Below are positions 1-11,600 of a stretch of DNA of 64,000 nt, piece by piece. How positions within the stretch are numbered: the stretch's first letter is position 1; every line of letters begins with the position of its first letter. Position numbers and translations under genes: made by a program. This DNA comes from Cryptomeria japonica (taxonomy: Eukaryota; Streptophyta; Pinopsida; Cupressales; Cupressaceae). The notes under the pieces were generated by a model. It did no database searches. It was not told the DNA's origin and saw nothing but the letters and a program-made list of their open reading frames with translations. Where the stretch lies: NCBI RefSeq assembly GCF_030272615.1, contig NC_081414.1, positions 334,039,427-334,103,426 of the forward strand, given 5' to 3'.

Positions 1-71
1 GACTTTTGAGTGCATCAACATAGCTCTTTGACCTCTCCAAATCCTAGCACTGTTTTGATAGATGATGATCT

Positions 72-1506
72 CTAGCTGTTAATGATATCTTCCAAGATTT
101 CTGAGCTTTTCTCAGATTTGAGGTTTGTTTTCAATTTGATGGATGTTTTTTCCAATTGACTTCTTAGAGAAGCTACTTGCGATTCAAGTTGACTACAAGT
201 TTCTTCCTTTGCCTTCAATTCTGACCTCATCTCTTCTTCTATTTTCTTTGCCTTATCAATTTGAATTTTCAATTTGCTGATCTCCTTTTCTGTTTCTTCA
301 AAGGCTTTGGTCTTTGTGTGTTCTTCTTGAAACAAGTGTTTATATTTTAGAACCTTCATCCTAAGTCTCTCTATTTCATCTATGGCTTGATAAAGCTCCT
401 CTTCAAAGCTGACTCATTGTCACTTTCAGGATTAGGCATGACTCTTTCCTCCTTATGTATAGGATTCACATTGTCATTATTCTTTAGAGTATTCTCTTCC
501 GTTTCAAATGCCATGAATAGCATTTCTTCTTTATAATTATCCTAGTCACTCTCATCAAATGAACTATTGTCCCTATGTGCATACAAACTCTTCTTGTATC
601 CATTATTCCTTTTCTTATTCTTATCATACTTGTGGTTGACTTTGTTTTCTTTCCTCAGGTAACACTCTTCTTCTTCATTGCTGTCACTTTCTCTTAGGTT
701 TGGACAATTTTTAATTAAGTGTCCAATTTTCCCAAAATTGAAGCATTTAAATGGCAACTTCCCTTTGTTCTTTCTTCTTAATTTTTTAACAAAAAGGGCT
801 TCCACTTTGTTCGTGTCTTCATCAGAACTTTTGCTTACTAAAGGATCTTTGTCTTTCAATTTTCTTGTAGCTTTGAATGCTGATTCCCCTGCAGATAAAT
901 CCCCTTTTCTAGTCCTCATTTCATAGGCTGTAAGGATTCTATGTAATTCATCCATGGATAACTGGTCCACATCCAACATTTCTTCTATTGCAGAGACTTT
1001 AGAATCAAATCTATCAGGAACTGACCTTAATACCTTTTGAATTATTACAGGTTCATCTATTTCCTCACCTAGACCTTGTATAGTATTGACTACCTCGTCA
1101 ACTTGAAGGAAGAATGCTGCAATGTTCTCTTTGTCCATCATCTTGAGGCTTTCAAATTCTCTTCTATGACTTTGAAGTTTTGCCTTTTTCACCTAGTGTC
1201 TCCCTCATAGATGTTTTTCAATTTGTCCCATAGGTCCTTTGTTATTTGATAGTGCATTTCTTTTACAAGTTCCGGCTCACTTAGTCGATACAAAATTGAA
1301 TTTTTTGCTTTTGGATTGTTCTCATATGCTTTCTTCCCTATTACATTTAATGGAGGATTTGGAGCCTTATACCCATTCACCACTACTTACCAAACATCAT
1401 ATCCCAAAGAGCTTATAAAGGTGTCCATTCTCAAACTCCAAAACCCATAGTTTGTTCCATCAAATAATGGAGCTTTTCTTGAAGAGAGTCCATTAGATTT
1501 AGCCAT
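72..1506 (-). pseudogene. Copia gag polyprotein N-part (element G), broken
   Basis: The likely start is the ATG at 1506-1504. Translation opens with a typical copia gag start containing PLFDGTNYGFW about 13 residues in. Breaks: an in-frame TAA at 1389-1387 directly after a Trp codon (…DVW-stop-V…), and a one-base deletion near 1193 that moves the frame into the 542-1192 segment. That segment holds the UBN2-type gag core and a zinc knuckle at about 732-773 (CFNFGKIGH…C), in which the second Cys of CX2CX4HX4C is Phe. A further Lys/Glu-rich coiled-coil segment sits at 72-359 in another frame. Gag packages element RNA. This copy cannot make full-length Gag. Confidence 0.85.
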
Positions 1507-1559
1507 GTGTGCTATTTCAATCTTCCTTCTAGTTGGTTAGACTAGGTTTGAAGGAGCCA

Positions 1560-1572
1560 GCTCTGATACCAA
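1560..1572 (-). promoter_or_regulatory. Primer-binding site of element G (tRNA-iMet)
   Basis: On the minus strand the sequence TTGGTATCAGAGC lies just inside the LTR end. It is the usual complement of the 3' end of plant initiator methionine tRNA and marks where minus-strand DNA synthesis is primed. Confidence 0.9.
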
Positions 1573-1573
1573 T

Positions 1574-2885
1574 TGTCAAGCAAAGCACACAGTTATACTA
1601 AGGGGTGGGGGGGTGTAAATCAGTATAAAAATCACCTTTTTAAATTTAAACTTTATTAATCACAACTAAAACCAATATTCAAATGCAATGAACACAAAAC
1701 ACAATATTTACGTGGAAACCCAAAGGGAGAACCACGGCAATAAAATTGTTGTATATAAATAATAGTTTTTACAACTTTTAGAGGCACCAACCCCTCATTC
1801 AATTTGTAAGCACCAACTCACTAGAGGCACCAACCCCTCATTCAGTTAGAGGCACCAACCACTCATTCAAACTATGATCATAAGAGTTACAACTCCTTTA
1901 TCAATCTGAAATACTTTTCGCACAAATATGCTATAAGCCTGATCACCAATCTACTACATTGCCTTCCTCAAATTTGTCACAAATGAGCATAATAATCTCC
2001 CTTAAGATCTGCACCAATTCCTTCTTCAATTCTGCTGTGAAATGACCATAAGTTCTTCACAAGATCCTCTTCACCACTGTAATGAAGTTCCTTATACCAC
2101 CTTTATGTCTGATATAAATCAGACCCAAAAAATCTGCTCTTGGTGTATGCAGCATTTTCTTCTATATTCCCCAACACACACTCCAATCTACATTTGCAAC
2201 CTCCATATATATGCCTTTACATTAAAGAGACATACCTTTTGAATACTGAGGAGACATATCCTTTTATCAACTCATATATTGAAACGTAGCTTTTGAGAGT
2301 TAATAATAAGTATAACTAAATCACTCCTTTTATAAACTCGTATCTATTCATTTAGGAATCGCTGTTGTATTCTCTTTATGAATCATGGCATTCTTAAATC
2401 ATGATGCTTTTACTATCTCACGCCTTTTCATAACAAATCACTAACTAAGTATTATTGCTGTTGTGTAAACCATAACATGATGGATCGGGCTTTTGTCTCA
2501 AACTAATCAGTCTTGTTTGACCAACATAATTCTATAACCAATATATTATGTTCCTCTTTCTCTTAAAACCAGCTGCTGCATCTTATACGTCTCATGCATC
2601 GAACAAAATATTATCTTGATTTCTAAGATAATCAGTGTCTAAGTCATGCCACATTGCTTGTCTTTGCAGACCAGATTGCATAAACCATGAAGTCGACTTC
2701 TATAAAGTGTTCTTTGTTCAAAATAAATGTCTTCACACATGATTGGTCTTTATAGCTTTTTGTCTTGGACACCATTAACAATATTTATCATAATATGCTC
2801 CCTTCAATCATCTTCTATATAAGTTTGTATTCAATCCTCTCACATCAACCCTTTCCATAATGACATCGATGACAATATTTCAACA
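1574..2885 (-). repeat. 5' LTR of element G
   Basis: The unit starts TGTCAAGC next to the primer-binding site and ends …TTTCAACA, so both ends obey the TG…CA rule. Near the PBS edge it carries a G-run (1602-1615) followed by GTAAATCAG, a motif shared with the other copia LTRs here. It contains three or four repeats of a short block reading GAGGCACCAACCCCTCATTC or close variants at 1780-1870. The right edge is placed by analogy with the LTR ends of elements B and C, which also end after a TGACATC-A/G-ATGACA block. Confidence 0.72.
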
Positions 2886-2974
2886 CATTCATGGCCTTGC
2901 ACCTTGCATTTTGTTTGCAGGGCCAAACCTACAATTATGTTTTCTGAGGTTTACTTGCAACCATACCTTCAAAT

Positions 2975-3018
2975 ATATGTGTGTGTGTGTACATACATAC
3001 ATACATATATATATACAT
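2975..3018. repeat. Compound microsatellite (GT)n/(ACAT)n
   Basis: An uninterrupted GT run is followed by ACAT/ATAC repeats and an AT run. Confidence 0.9.
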
Positions 3019-3019
3019 C

Positions 3020-3226
3020 TATAAATATATATGAAGGTATGGTTTCCATGTACATAGTATGTTTTATTTCTATTGTATCAAGTCTTGTAAAAATTGTTGT
3101 ATTTTTGCAATCATGATCCTTATATATAAATATATATGAAGGTATGGTTTCCATGTACATAATATGTTTAATTTCTGTTGTATCAAGTTTTTATATATTG
3201 TTGTATTTTTGCAATCATGATCCTTA
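3020..3226. repeat. 105-bp tandem duplication
   Basis: Two head-to-tail copies begin at 3020 and 3125 (TATAAATATATATGAAGG…). They differ by a few substitutions and small indels. The AT-rich start of each unit is a likely slippage point. Confidence 0.88.
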
Positions 3227-4495
3227 TTTGTCATGATGAATTGTAAAATTAATCACAAACCTTTTGTTCCCTATTTTGGTCTACCTGAAGATTTGGATTC
3301 TCGCTAGGCACACATCCCGAAACAAAGCTTGTTGCACTCAATTCCGCAATCCAAAATGTTGCTTGAGTCCCTTATTTTTGTGTCTTGACCCTACTTGGCC
3401 CCCCATTTATAACCAGTATGAGAAATCTGAAGTAAGTCTCCCTTGGCCAAAACTGCCTATGTGTCATCCACTATTATTCCCCATGTGCCTATAATGTTTT
3501 GTAGTTGTCAAAATCCTAACAAAAAATGTCTAAGTGTGCAGGTTGTAGGATCAAATCTCCTAGTTTGTGCATAGTGTTGAAGTTGTCAAAGATTCCCCAC
3601 CATGCATACCTTTCCGCTAATCCCCATTTCCCTTTTGTTCCATGTCTAGATGTCAGACTTTCCTACCCACATGCCACCTCACCTATGTCTTATTCCCTTT
3701 ATTGGCTCATTCGACTCCCCCCTCCTTGGGTACTTGTCATGAGGTAAACCTGAACTCCAACCCTCGACATTTTCCTCATTGGAGTTAAGCCCCCGAACTT
3801 CCCCCTTCCCACATGCGTTAATGGTATGACTCCCTCACCAACCAAAACCCCAACACCCCAACATAAGGTGTGAAGCATGAGTTATCCCCAAGCCTCGAAG
3901 TCTAACACACTTGCCATTTTTCACTAACACGCTCATCATTCCCCTACACATTTAAGACTATTTATGACTAAGGTTGACATCATCATGATCCAAATTAGGG
4001 TTTCTCCCACCCAAAAATCATTGTTTATCAAAATGGTCACAGATTTCCATGCAACTTGCAGCGATAAATGCAAAAATGACTTAGAAACACAAAATTTATC
4101 TAATGAAGCTCTATGGCCGCTTGCCCAAAATTCATTGTTTAATAACCCAAATGCCAATTTGAAAAGATTTAATTAAAAGGACAGCTCATATTGCATTTGA
4201 TATGGTAGTTACGGTTTTCTCAACCCAATGTTTCACGGCATCCCCTAGTGTAATGTCCCCTTATTTGGTTATTTAGAAAGTAGGGACAATTATCTATTAA
4301 TAAGAGATATTTTCAAATGAATACAACTGTTGAACAATAATAATATTCAAAGGTACAATATGTGAACTAGAGGACAGATGCATGCAATATATGATATAAG
4401 ACTTAATAGTTTGTAAAGTTATATTATCTGGATCTGCAATTTATATATACAGGAATACGAGACCCTTTCTGATATTTTGATATGAGTATACAACA

Positions 4496-4834
4496 TGTTA
4501 GAGTAAAGGTATTAGTTTACTTAATTAATTAAATCATATTGATTTAATAATTAAGTCACCTTTTCTCTATTTCACTTAAGCTAAACTTAGGAATATTAAT
4601 AATTAATTTATTATTAATTATTAATTGCTTTTAGGGTTTTCCCTTTTTAGGTTTGATCTCCTTTTATAAGGATTGATCTCTTTTGTAACCCAATCTGATT
4701 ATCATTATTGCATTCTTTTTGCTCTAGGTTTTTAAAGCAATCTTTGTGTTTTGTGAATCTTCCATTGTTGTGACAAGTTTTTTGCATACAGGTGTTCACT
4801 GGGTTCTGTGAGGTTGTATTTCACAACTTCTACA
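4496..4834 (+). repeat. 5' LTR of element F
   Basis: 339 bp, TGTTAGAG…TTCTACA. It holds an AT-only block (about 4520-4625) and ends directly at the primer-binding site. Confidence 0.93.
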
Positions 4835-4846
4835 TGGTATCAAAGC
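4835..4846 (+). promoter_or_regulatory. Primer-binding site of element F
   Basis: TGGTATCAAAGC abuts the 5' LTR. It is one base off the usual iMet-tRNA complement (TGGTATCAGAGC). Confidence 0.88.
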
Positions 4847-6867
4847 TTCAAACTTCAAGCTTTCTTATTCGTTTGATTGGGAGATTCTACCAGAGCAGGT
4901 TTTTTGTGCAATTTGGGTTGATTTGAACCTCACCATTGAATCTGGTACATGGGAAATAGTCAAGATTGACCTTTTGTTTGTCAATTTTTGATTCACGGGG
5001 CCAGAACTGTGAGGGTTTGAAGACTCAACTTCTTTTTGTGATCCAGGGGACACCTATTTTTCGGAGCAATTTGGGCCTAAAAGGACCTTACAGATGGATT
5101 CAGAAGGCCAATTCCATGAATTTTGATATATAATTTGCCTATTTTCGGTGACAGGGGCATCTGGGACATGATTTTTTATTGGCGCGTTTTTTAAGACACG
5201 AAAATCCGTACGGCCATAATTGCACCTACGTTAGAAATATTTTCAAAAAAAAAAATCAATTGGCTAGTAAAAAAAAAATTTTGATTGCTGGTTTTTTATT
5301 TTTTTTTGTTAAAAAAATAAAAGTCAACCCTTTGCAGCAAAAGTACATTGCATCAGCACTGACGTCAACATGACATCATCATGTTGATGTCAGCGGTACA
5401 GTCAGCAGTACGAACAGCTTACATGGCCCCCTGTGACCCTCTTTGTGCCCTAAAAGAGGGGTTTTTTTTCTTTTGGCCATAACTTAGGCATACGATATCG
5501 TTTTTTGGCAAACGAGATATCGTCGGAAAGCTAGTTTCATCTACTTTCCAGATTTGTGGGTTTTATCACCTAGTTTTGCTACTGGTACATTTGAAGTCAG
5601 AGGTGTTGTTTTCAGTCTCGAGCTCATAACTTTTCACCAGTTTCTTCGATTTTCGCAATTCTAGTGACATTGGGACGGTGTTTCAAAACTCTTCACAGCC
5701 ATCCATGCACTTTTTCCAGATTTTACTCCACGTACATTTTATTCAGTTTTTTGTGTTTTCACACTCTGGTGAATTACTTGGACATATGACGTCGTGGAAA
5801 CTTCTCGTTTGCGTGAGATGACTTGTGTTTGGTTGTTCTTCATGTATTTCCATTCTTATGTCTTTTTTTGACATTCTGAGCTTTCATTGTAAGCACTTGT
5901 GATTTTGTAATCACACTGAGATAAAGTGCCTCTATATTGCACATGTATTATGGGATCTTGCACATCAGTTTTGTGCCTTATTGTACTCGCACTATGATAT
6001 AAAGTGCCATAGGGGTTTGATGTTTGCCTTTGTTTGCTTTCATACCTTTCTCATGTGTGTGTGCCTTGGTTTGCACACCCTTTGTATTTGCTTGTACTTT
6101 CATGTCTGCACGGTCAGATCTTTTTGGTTCTTCTTCATGGACTACATTATGGCTTTCAGATTCAGTGTACATGTCATACCTCTCCCTTGTCAGCATTATG
6201 GGGGGGGTTTCTACTGTTGGTGCTAATGCTTCTTTGGTTTCGTATTGGAGTGAGCTATGTATTCAATATTTGTTCCTATGTACTAGGCGGATAAAGCGGC
6301 TAGTTACCCATGCATTTCGGTGAGATGGAATACTTACCATATGGACACTCTTGCATTCCTATTTTCTGGAGGTGACCTTCCATTTTTCATTTGATCGGTT
6401 CTTCAGACTGTTGGTACTTGTGCCATCTATATCTTCGAGTTCCAGATGTTTTGCCTATGTTTGCCATCTGATTCGGATTCGAGTAGTGTCATTGAGGGCA
6501 CTCGTGCAGATTCATGTCTTCTTGATCCTGACCATCTTTTGTTTCAAAGGAGGTTCTTATTTCAACATCTTAGCAGTCATTCTACGACAGAGTTTGCAGC
6601 TTCTTCATGCTTCAGTGATTCTTCATGTTCGTCTTTTGTTCCTATCTTTTGGAACATTCTTGTTTGGAGGCTTCTTAGTCCTTCACTTGAGCTTTCATCT
6701 CTTCTTGGAGAGGAGTTTTGTTCCCACTGGGTTTTCTCCCTTTTTCTCCACTTTATAGAGATTTCATTGTACTTGGGTACCTCATCAGGCATTGTTGTCG
6801 GGACCCATTTTTGGCTTTCATGCATCTAGTCCTTAGTTGCTTTTTAGCTTCTCCGTAACTTCATCTT
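4847..6867 (+). other. Internal region of element F, no recognised protein
   Basis: About 2 kb between PBS and polypurine tract. ORFs reach 135 codons (6351-6758) but overlap in several frames, are Phe/Leu/Ser-rich and show no gag, protease, integrase or RT motif. A segment near 5486-5522 has GATATCG repeated in inverted orientation around a T-run. I regard the region as non-coding leader/spacer of a non-autonomous element. Confidence 0.65.
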
Positions 6868-6877
6868 AAAGTGGGGG
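6868..6877 (+). promoter_or_regulatory. Polypurine tract of element F
   Basis: AAAGTGGGGG sits immediately before the 3' LTR, the position where plus-strand DNA synthesis is primed. The single T is a small departure from a pure purine run. Confidence 0.85.
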
Positions 6878-7229
6878 TGTTAGAGTAAAGGTGTTAGTTT
6901 ACTTAATTAATTAAATCATATTGATTTAATAATTAAGTCACCTTTTCTCTATTTCACTTAAGCTAAATTTAGGAAGCTAAACTTAGGAATATTAATAATT
7001 TATTTATTATTAATTATTAATTGCTTTTAGGGTTTTCCCTTTTTAGGTTTGATCTCCTTTTATAAGGATTGATCTCTTTTGTAACCCAATCTGATTATCA
7101 TTATTGCATTCATTTGCTCTAGGTTTTTAAAGCAATCTTTGTGTTTTGTGAATCTTCCATTGTTGTAACAGGTTATTTGCATACAGGTGTTCATTGGGTT
7201 CTGTGAGGTTGTATTCTACAACTTTTACA
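6878..7229 (+). repeat. 3' LTR of element F
   Basis: 352 bp, matching the 5' LTR over its length with one extra ~13-bp block. It ends …TTTTACA before the CAACA target duplication. Confidence 0.93.
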
Positions 7230-8717
7230 CAACAAATCTGTGGTAAGGCTGATAAACCTTCCTTTTCCTCCTGAATGACGTAGAGGGGTTGATAAGTGTG
7301 ATATCGATGTCCACTTATGTCTTTGCTATATCTGGTATGTTAGTATATATGTAATTATAAATATGCTGATATCACCTTGAGTGATTGGTTGCTGTTCCGA
7401 TCTGGAGATATATACTTGCAACAATGGATGTGCTTTTTCTGGTCTAAGTCATGTTCCCCCCTAACCGATTTCTACCAAGTGCCTTTTTATATCTTGCAGC
7501 ATGAATGGTTCGCACCTCTCAATGAGCGATGAGACACATGTCCTTCCCAACATCTCTCTATAACGATTGGTTTGTTATCCAAGGGCTACCAATTAGTCTT
7601 CTTAACATAATCTCTTTCTAATCGCTGTTATCTTAAGGCTTAACCATCGGTCTTGTAATTGCTGAAATACTTCAATATACTGTTTGCTAATTATGATAGC
7701 TTATGTAGATTTCTGAGTTATTAACATCTTTATTGTTGTTAACATAATCGCTGCTCAGGTGGATTCATGATTATTGGTCACCCTTTATTTGACTGTCGTT
7801 AGTATAATTACTTTTATCTTCTAATGGCTTCATAGTTAATCCGTCGCTGATTCAATTACCCAATCAGTCCATCTTCTTTCCTTAAATCGATAGTCTTTAT
7901 GACTAATCATTGTCATTAGTGATGTTCAGCGCTAATCTTATTGTGCTCTCTCTTGGTATAATAATTGACCATTAGATTACATGTCTAATCACTCCAGATA
8001 TGCTTGATAATAGCTAAGGAATGTTTAATTATCAGTTGATCTTAACTGTCTTAATGATTCTTACTGAATGAACCATCATCTTCTAAATTGGAATTATACG
8101 AGTTGATGTCTTAACTCGATAGCTCCCAATTAATCATTGACACTTTCTTCACACCATTAATTGATCTCCTTGAGCCTGCATATGTGAGCAATCTTCGTAG
8201 TTCTCTATCAATGCTACTATGGGGCCCGATTTTATGATTGGCTCAGTCTTCTTCCCTGCTTGTATCGTTTCTTATCTATGAGACGCTTTGGGATGAACCA
8301 AGCTCCTCTAGACGTAATTCATCTCCATAATATTTGATGTCTATATTAGCCATCACTAAGGTATCGTGGGGTCATATTACCGACAATCTAATGCCCAATG
8401 CTTTGTGGTTCTGTCATTCATAGGATCACGCAATGTATTCTTTGACCGGCCCATTAAATCAGAACCATGAACTACTATAGGGTGTCCGAGTAGAAGGCTA
8501 CGTCGTAAATCCCCTTAGAGTGCCCGATATGTCTTTAATCATGATTGTTGACTATATGATTAGTGTTCTTGAATGGTGGTCCATGCTAAGCACCACACTT
8601 GAACCCTCTATAATAATGGTCTTCCAATTACATTTGCAATTTTGTCTCTTTTAGAGAGTTCACAAAATTGAGGAATACTAGCGATGTAATGTCCAATTTT
8701 GGGGGCATTACACCTAG

Positions 8718-10702
8718 CAACACTTTTGTAATGGATTTTTTCTGACTCAACCAAGCCATAACATGTCAGACCCATGGCTGTAATAAATGAAAAGAGGATT
8801 TGCAACTCAATTGCATGTTCTCCTATGCCACCCACAAGGATATTGACATTTTGTAGATAATCTCCACACATTTTGGAATGCAACTATCAAATAGTTTATG
8901 GTTGTGAATAAATTGTTTTGGGTTTTCTCACATCAGTAATGATTACACCATCTCAACGATCCCACGGTATATAGATGCTAAACAAAGTATCTATAAACCA
9001 ATTGGTTGTTCATACAAAGGGTTAGTCAATGAATCAATTTTTTGGGCAGGAATAACCTGCAAGTTATTCCAGGGCATCAAACTTTGTTAGTCCAACTGTA
9101 AATGAATGAATGTAACTTGTAGAGTGTAGAAAGGGTCTATAAACACACATCTTGTGTAATAGTATGTCACTCAAGAAAATAATATAAACGCAATTATTTA
9201 TTTCTTGCCACATTTGCTGGTATGAGTGAGTTAGCGTTTGGTGCATGTGTGAGAGCACCCAATATATTACCAATGATTTGTAATAACACACATCTTGTGT
9301 AATAGTATGTCATTCAAGAAAATAATATAAACGCAATTATTTATTTCTTGCCACATTTGCTGGTATGAGTGAGTTAGCGTTTGGTGCATGTGTGAGAGCA
9401 CCCAATATATTACCAATGATTTGTAATAACCATTGTTTTGTTCCACATGGGTCTTTATAGTTCTAATTATGGATCATTAAGTATGTTTGTTGCAATCAAA
9501 TTATATATGAATACATATATGGATTTTTTGGTACTCTACATGATTGCATTTCTTTCCCCTTTGCTGTTTATGATTCAATTGCCCAATGGAGTAAGCACCA
9601 ATCCTTATCGGTTTAAGATCAAACATTTCCATTTAGATCTTAGTTCTGGTTAGTTGCAGGAGTGTATTAGGTTTTATACATGCTATTTGTGGTTCATTAT
9701 TACAAATCAAAGAACTATTTTAAGCAAATCAAAACTACTTCATCAAAGTACCATTACCAATGTCTACAACTTACAATTGTTCATGAAATAACAAATGAAA
9801 ACACCTTAATGGATTGTAATGAAGCAGATATCCATAGGTGCATGTGCAAGGTGTTATCAACTATAAAGAGGTTAATTGCAGCTTGCTAAGCCTAACCTAG
9901 TGATAGTTATACGGTTTAAGTTTATGTTTGGGTATGGCTAACGTGGGCTATATTAGTTGTTCATTTTGTTTGACCTGAATGCCTATTCAAGCATACCTCG
10001 GGAGAGACCCTCTAGGTTTAAGCTAAACCCAAAGTGCAAGAGAGATTACTCACTCTCATCATAGGCCTTCAGTCATCCTCAATCTATTGATGGCCTCCCT
10101 TTTTACCTTCATGAAGACAACCCCTAGCCTTGAAGGTGAAGAAAATTTCTAGGATTTTCGACCTACAGATTTGCTACTGAACACATGGAAACAAAGAACA
10201 AAAAAAAGCATGTTATTTCTGAAAAATTCCATCTACCAAAAATTTATGGGCACAAACACCAGCCAAATTCAATAATTTATTTATAGCGCCTCTTTCCAAA
10301 TAAGATCATCTTTAAGGGTGTACATAGATTATTAGTGTTATTTGCAAAAGGCTATGGCAAACAATAAGTTTACCTGCCATTGCTTTCCTTTGGAAGACTA
10401 GCCGTGAAGCAAACTTTTATGGGGAAATACCTTTGCTCAACTTCTAAAAATTGAGTATTTTTTAGCAAGAATATTGCTATGCATGTTAAAAGGAAAAACT
10501 GCTTGTTTTCATAAAAGGGTAACCTTTGTGCCTCATGGGGCAAAGACATAAATGCCAGCATTAAGAGGACAGACAATATTTTCCATATAACAGTATTGCA
10601 CAATTGATGTAACTCTCATGCTTTTGGACCAACAAAATTATATTTCTTTAATGGAAAGGGTTATTATGTGTCTAATAATTGCAACAAAATGAAGAATAAT
10701 AC
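8718..10702. other. Host sequence, mostly without a recognisable gene
   Basis: Continuation of the DNA at 2886-4243. On the minus strand 8713-8883 is open for about 57 codons before it meets the solo LTR, but I do not recognise the product. On the minus strand near 10500-10600 a short stretch could be a damaged next exon of the RUS-like gene (LSVL…PHEAQ resembles the segment that follows in that family). I could not find splice sites, so it is not called. Confidence 0.5.
9142..9427. repeat. 143-bp tandem duplication
   Basis: Copies start at 9142 and 9285 and appear identical except for one C/T difference (CACTCAAG versus CATTCAAG), so the duplication is recent relative to its surroundings. 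Confidence 0.93.
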
Positions 10703-10801
10703 CTGGAGGGCTCGCCATTGCATGTATGACCCATATGATGAGGCCACACTATCCGGATAGCCTTCAGGTAACAGCCAAGATGTCATAAAAGTTTTCAAGT
10801 C
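10703..10801 (-). pseudogene. Exon of a RUS family (DUF647) gene, RUS6-like
   Basis: The exon is exactly 33 codons, bounded on the minus strand by a CGCAG acceptor (10806-10802) and a CCAG|GTATTATT donor (10702 onward). The translation includes WLLPEGYPDSV and ends YMQWRALQ. It matches the conserved 'LPEGYP-x-SV…Y…RALQ' block near the N-terminus of root-UVB-sensitive (RUS) proteins, and the RALQ ending is most like the RUS6 branch. RUS proteins are plastid or membrane-associated plant proteins. No other exon could be placed with confidence. Transposons disrupt the locus on both sides (H at 4249-8712, I at 11442-13983). It may be a fragment, or an exon of a gene with very long introns. Confidence 0.6.
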
Positions 10802-11436
10802 CTGCGTACCAATAGAGTCATTAAGGAAAACATCACTACCTAACTGAAAAGTAATTCCTAGGCAATTGTCTCTCACACTAAAACATTTAACAAAATTTCA
10901 CTAAATTTTAAAAGTATCTTTAGTTAAGAGAATATTAATAAGGTCAAAAAAAAAGTACAAGATAATGAAATGAAACATATCCCTTCATAGTGAATGCTAT
11001 TAACTAGTCATAAGCGTTGAGATTCGTCATTGAAGATTCTTTTAAAAATAGTTGAAACTCGAAAACAATACATTAAAACAACAATACAAAGAAACAAACA
11101 AAAAATTGCCACTTAAGCCCATGGCTACCATTGATCTTATACATAGTAGCTTAAGTCATTAGGAGACCCCTATCCTATTGTATTATTTCAAATAGGCTAA
11201 TGGGGTGAAGTGAGGGAAATAATAAAAATTTATTATGTTGTCTTAAGTAACTTTATGTTATAGGTGCTCTTGTTAATCCATCCCCCAATCTCAATAAATT
11301 CGGCAATTCTCAGAAGCAAACCAGGTGCAGACAAACCCTACAGTAGGAGGGCATTCCACCCTAGCCACTACACCTAGATCACATTGATTGGTCGCCCAAG
11401 TTGGATGTTCACGTGAGAGGTGGCAATAGAGGCAGG
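10802..11436. other. AT-rich host sequence without a recognised gene
   Basis: Could be intron or flank of the RUS-like fragment, or 5' flank of the LINE. A GA-rich passage just before 11437 continues smoothly after element I at 13989, showing that I was inserted into one contiguous sequence. Confidence 0.5.
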
Positions 11437-11600
11437 GAGTCTGTAATGTCCCTACTAGTTAGAGATCATTGTCCTGCAAAACGGACTATTAGAATGCAAC
11501 AAATATATATATAACTAATCTAATTTGCAATTAAACTTCAAATACTTAATTAAAACTAGTCTCAATTCTTATTTAATAAAAGGATACGAGTGCAGTACTG

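Larger units (their letters stand above)
1..2885 (-). mobile_element. Copia LTR element G, 5' part only (gag, leader, 5' LTR)
   Basis: Read on the minus strand the order is 5' LTR (2885 to 1574), primer-binding site, short leader, gag from 1506 downward, running off the left edge of the window. Pol and the 3' LTR must lie outside. The element is inserted in host DNA whose right flank begins CATTC at 2886. The matching target duplication is beyond the window, so the left boundary cannot be checked. Gag homology and the PBS/LTR junction make the assignment to Ty1/copia firm. The lineage is not resolved here because no pol is present. Confidence 0.88.
2886..4243. other. Host sequence without a recognisable gene
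   Basis: AT-rich DNA between element G and solo LTR H. It contains a microsatellite and a 105-bp tandem duplication (listed separately). ORFs up to 76 codons occur, but none has a family signature, coherent splice signals or an adjoining exon. It continues after H at 8718. Confidence 0.6.
4496..7229 (+). mobile_element. Short non-autonomous LTR retrotransposon F
   Basis: The structure is complete: target duplication CAACA at 4491-4495 and 7230-7234, 5' LTR 4496-4834, PBS at 4835, internal region of about 2.0 kb, polypurine tract at 6868-6877, and 3' LTR 6878-7229. The internal region encodes no recognisable gag or pol, so mobilisation would depend on another element's proteins. The LTRs are nearly identical apart from a small duplication in the 3' copy (a repeated GCTAAAxTTAGGA block near 6960-6985). 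That suggests a fairly recent insertion, later than H. Confidence 0.93.
4249..8712. mobile_element. Solo LTR H, interrupted by element F
   Basis: The unit begins TGTAATGTCCCC and ends GGGGGCATTACA, and is flanked on both sides by the 5-bp duplication CCTAG (4244-4248 and 8713-8717). Removing F and its duplicated CAACA leaves about 1.73 kb. No gag, pol or primer-binding site is inside, so a solo LTR left by LTR-LTR recombination is the best reading. The LTR of element I has nearly the same termini (TGTAATGTCCCC…GGGGACATGACA) and length (1,739 bp), so the two may be one family. Confidence 0.75.

Noticed and set aside
6351-6829. 135- and 127-codon ORFs in element F
   Set aside because: Overlapping frames, hydrophobic low-information composition and no gag or pol motif.
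4249-8712. H as a DNA transposon with terminal inverted repeats TGTAATG/CATTACA
   Set aside because: TG…CA ends, 5-bp duplication and LTR-sized length, with matching termini in element I beside a primer site, favour a solo LTR.
8713-8883. Minus-strand open stretch as a gene exon
   Set aside because: About 57 codons with no recognised family and no convincing splice sites.
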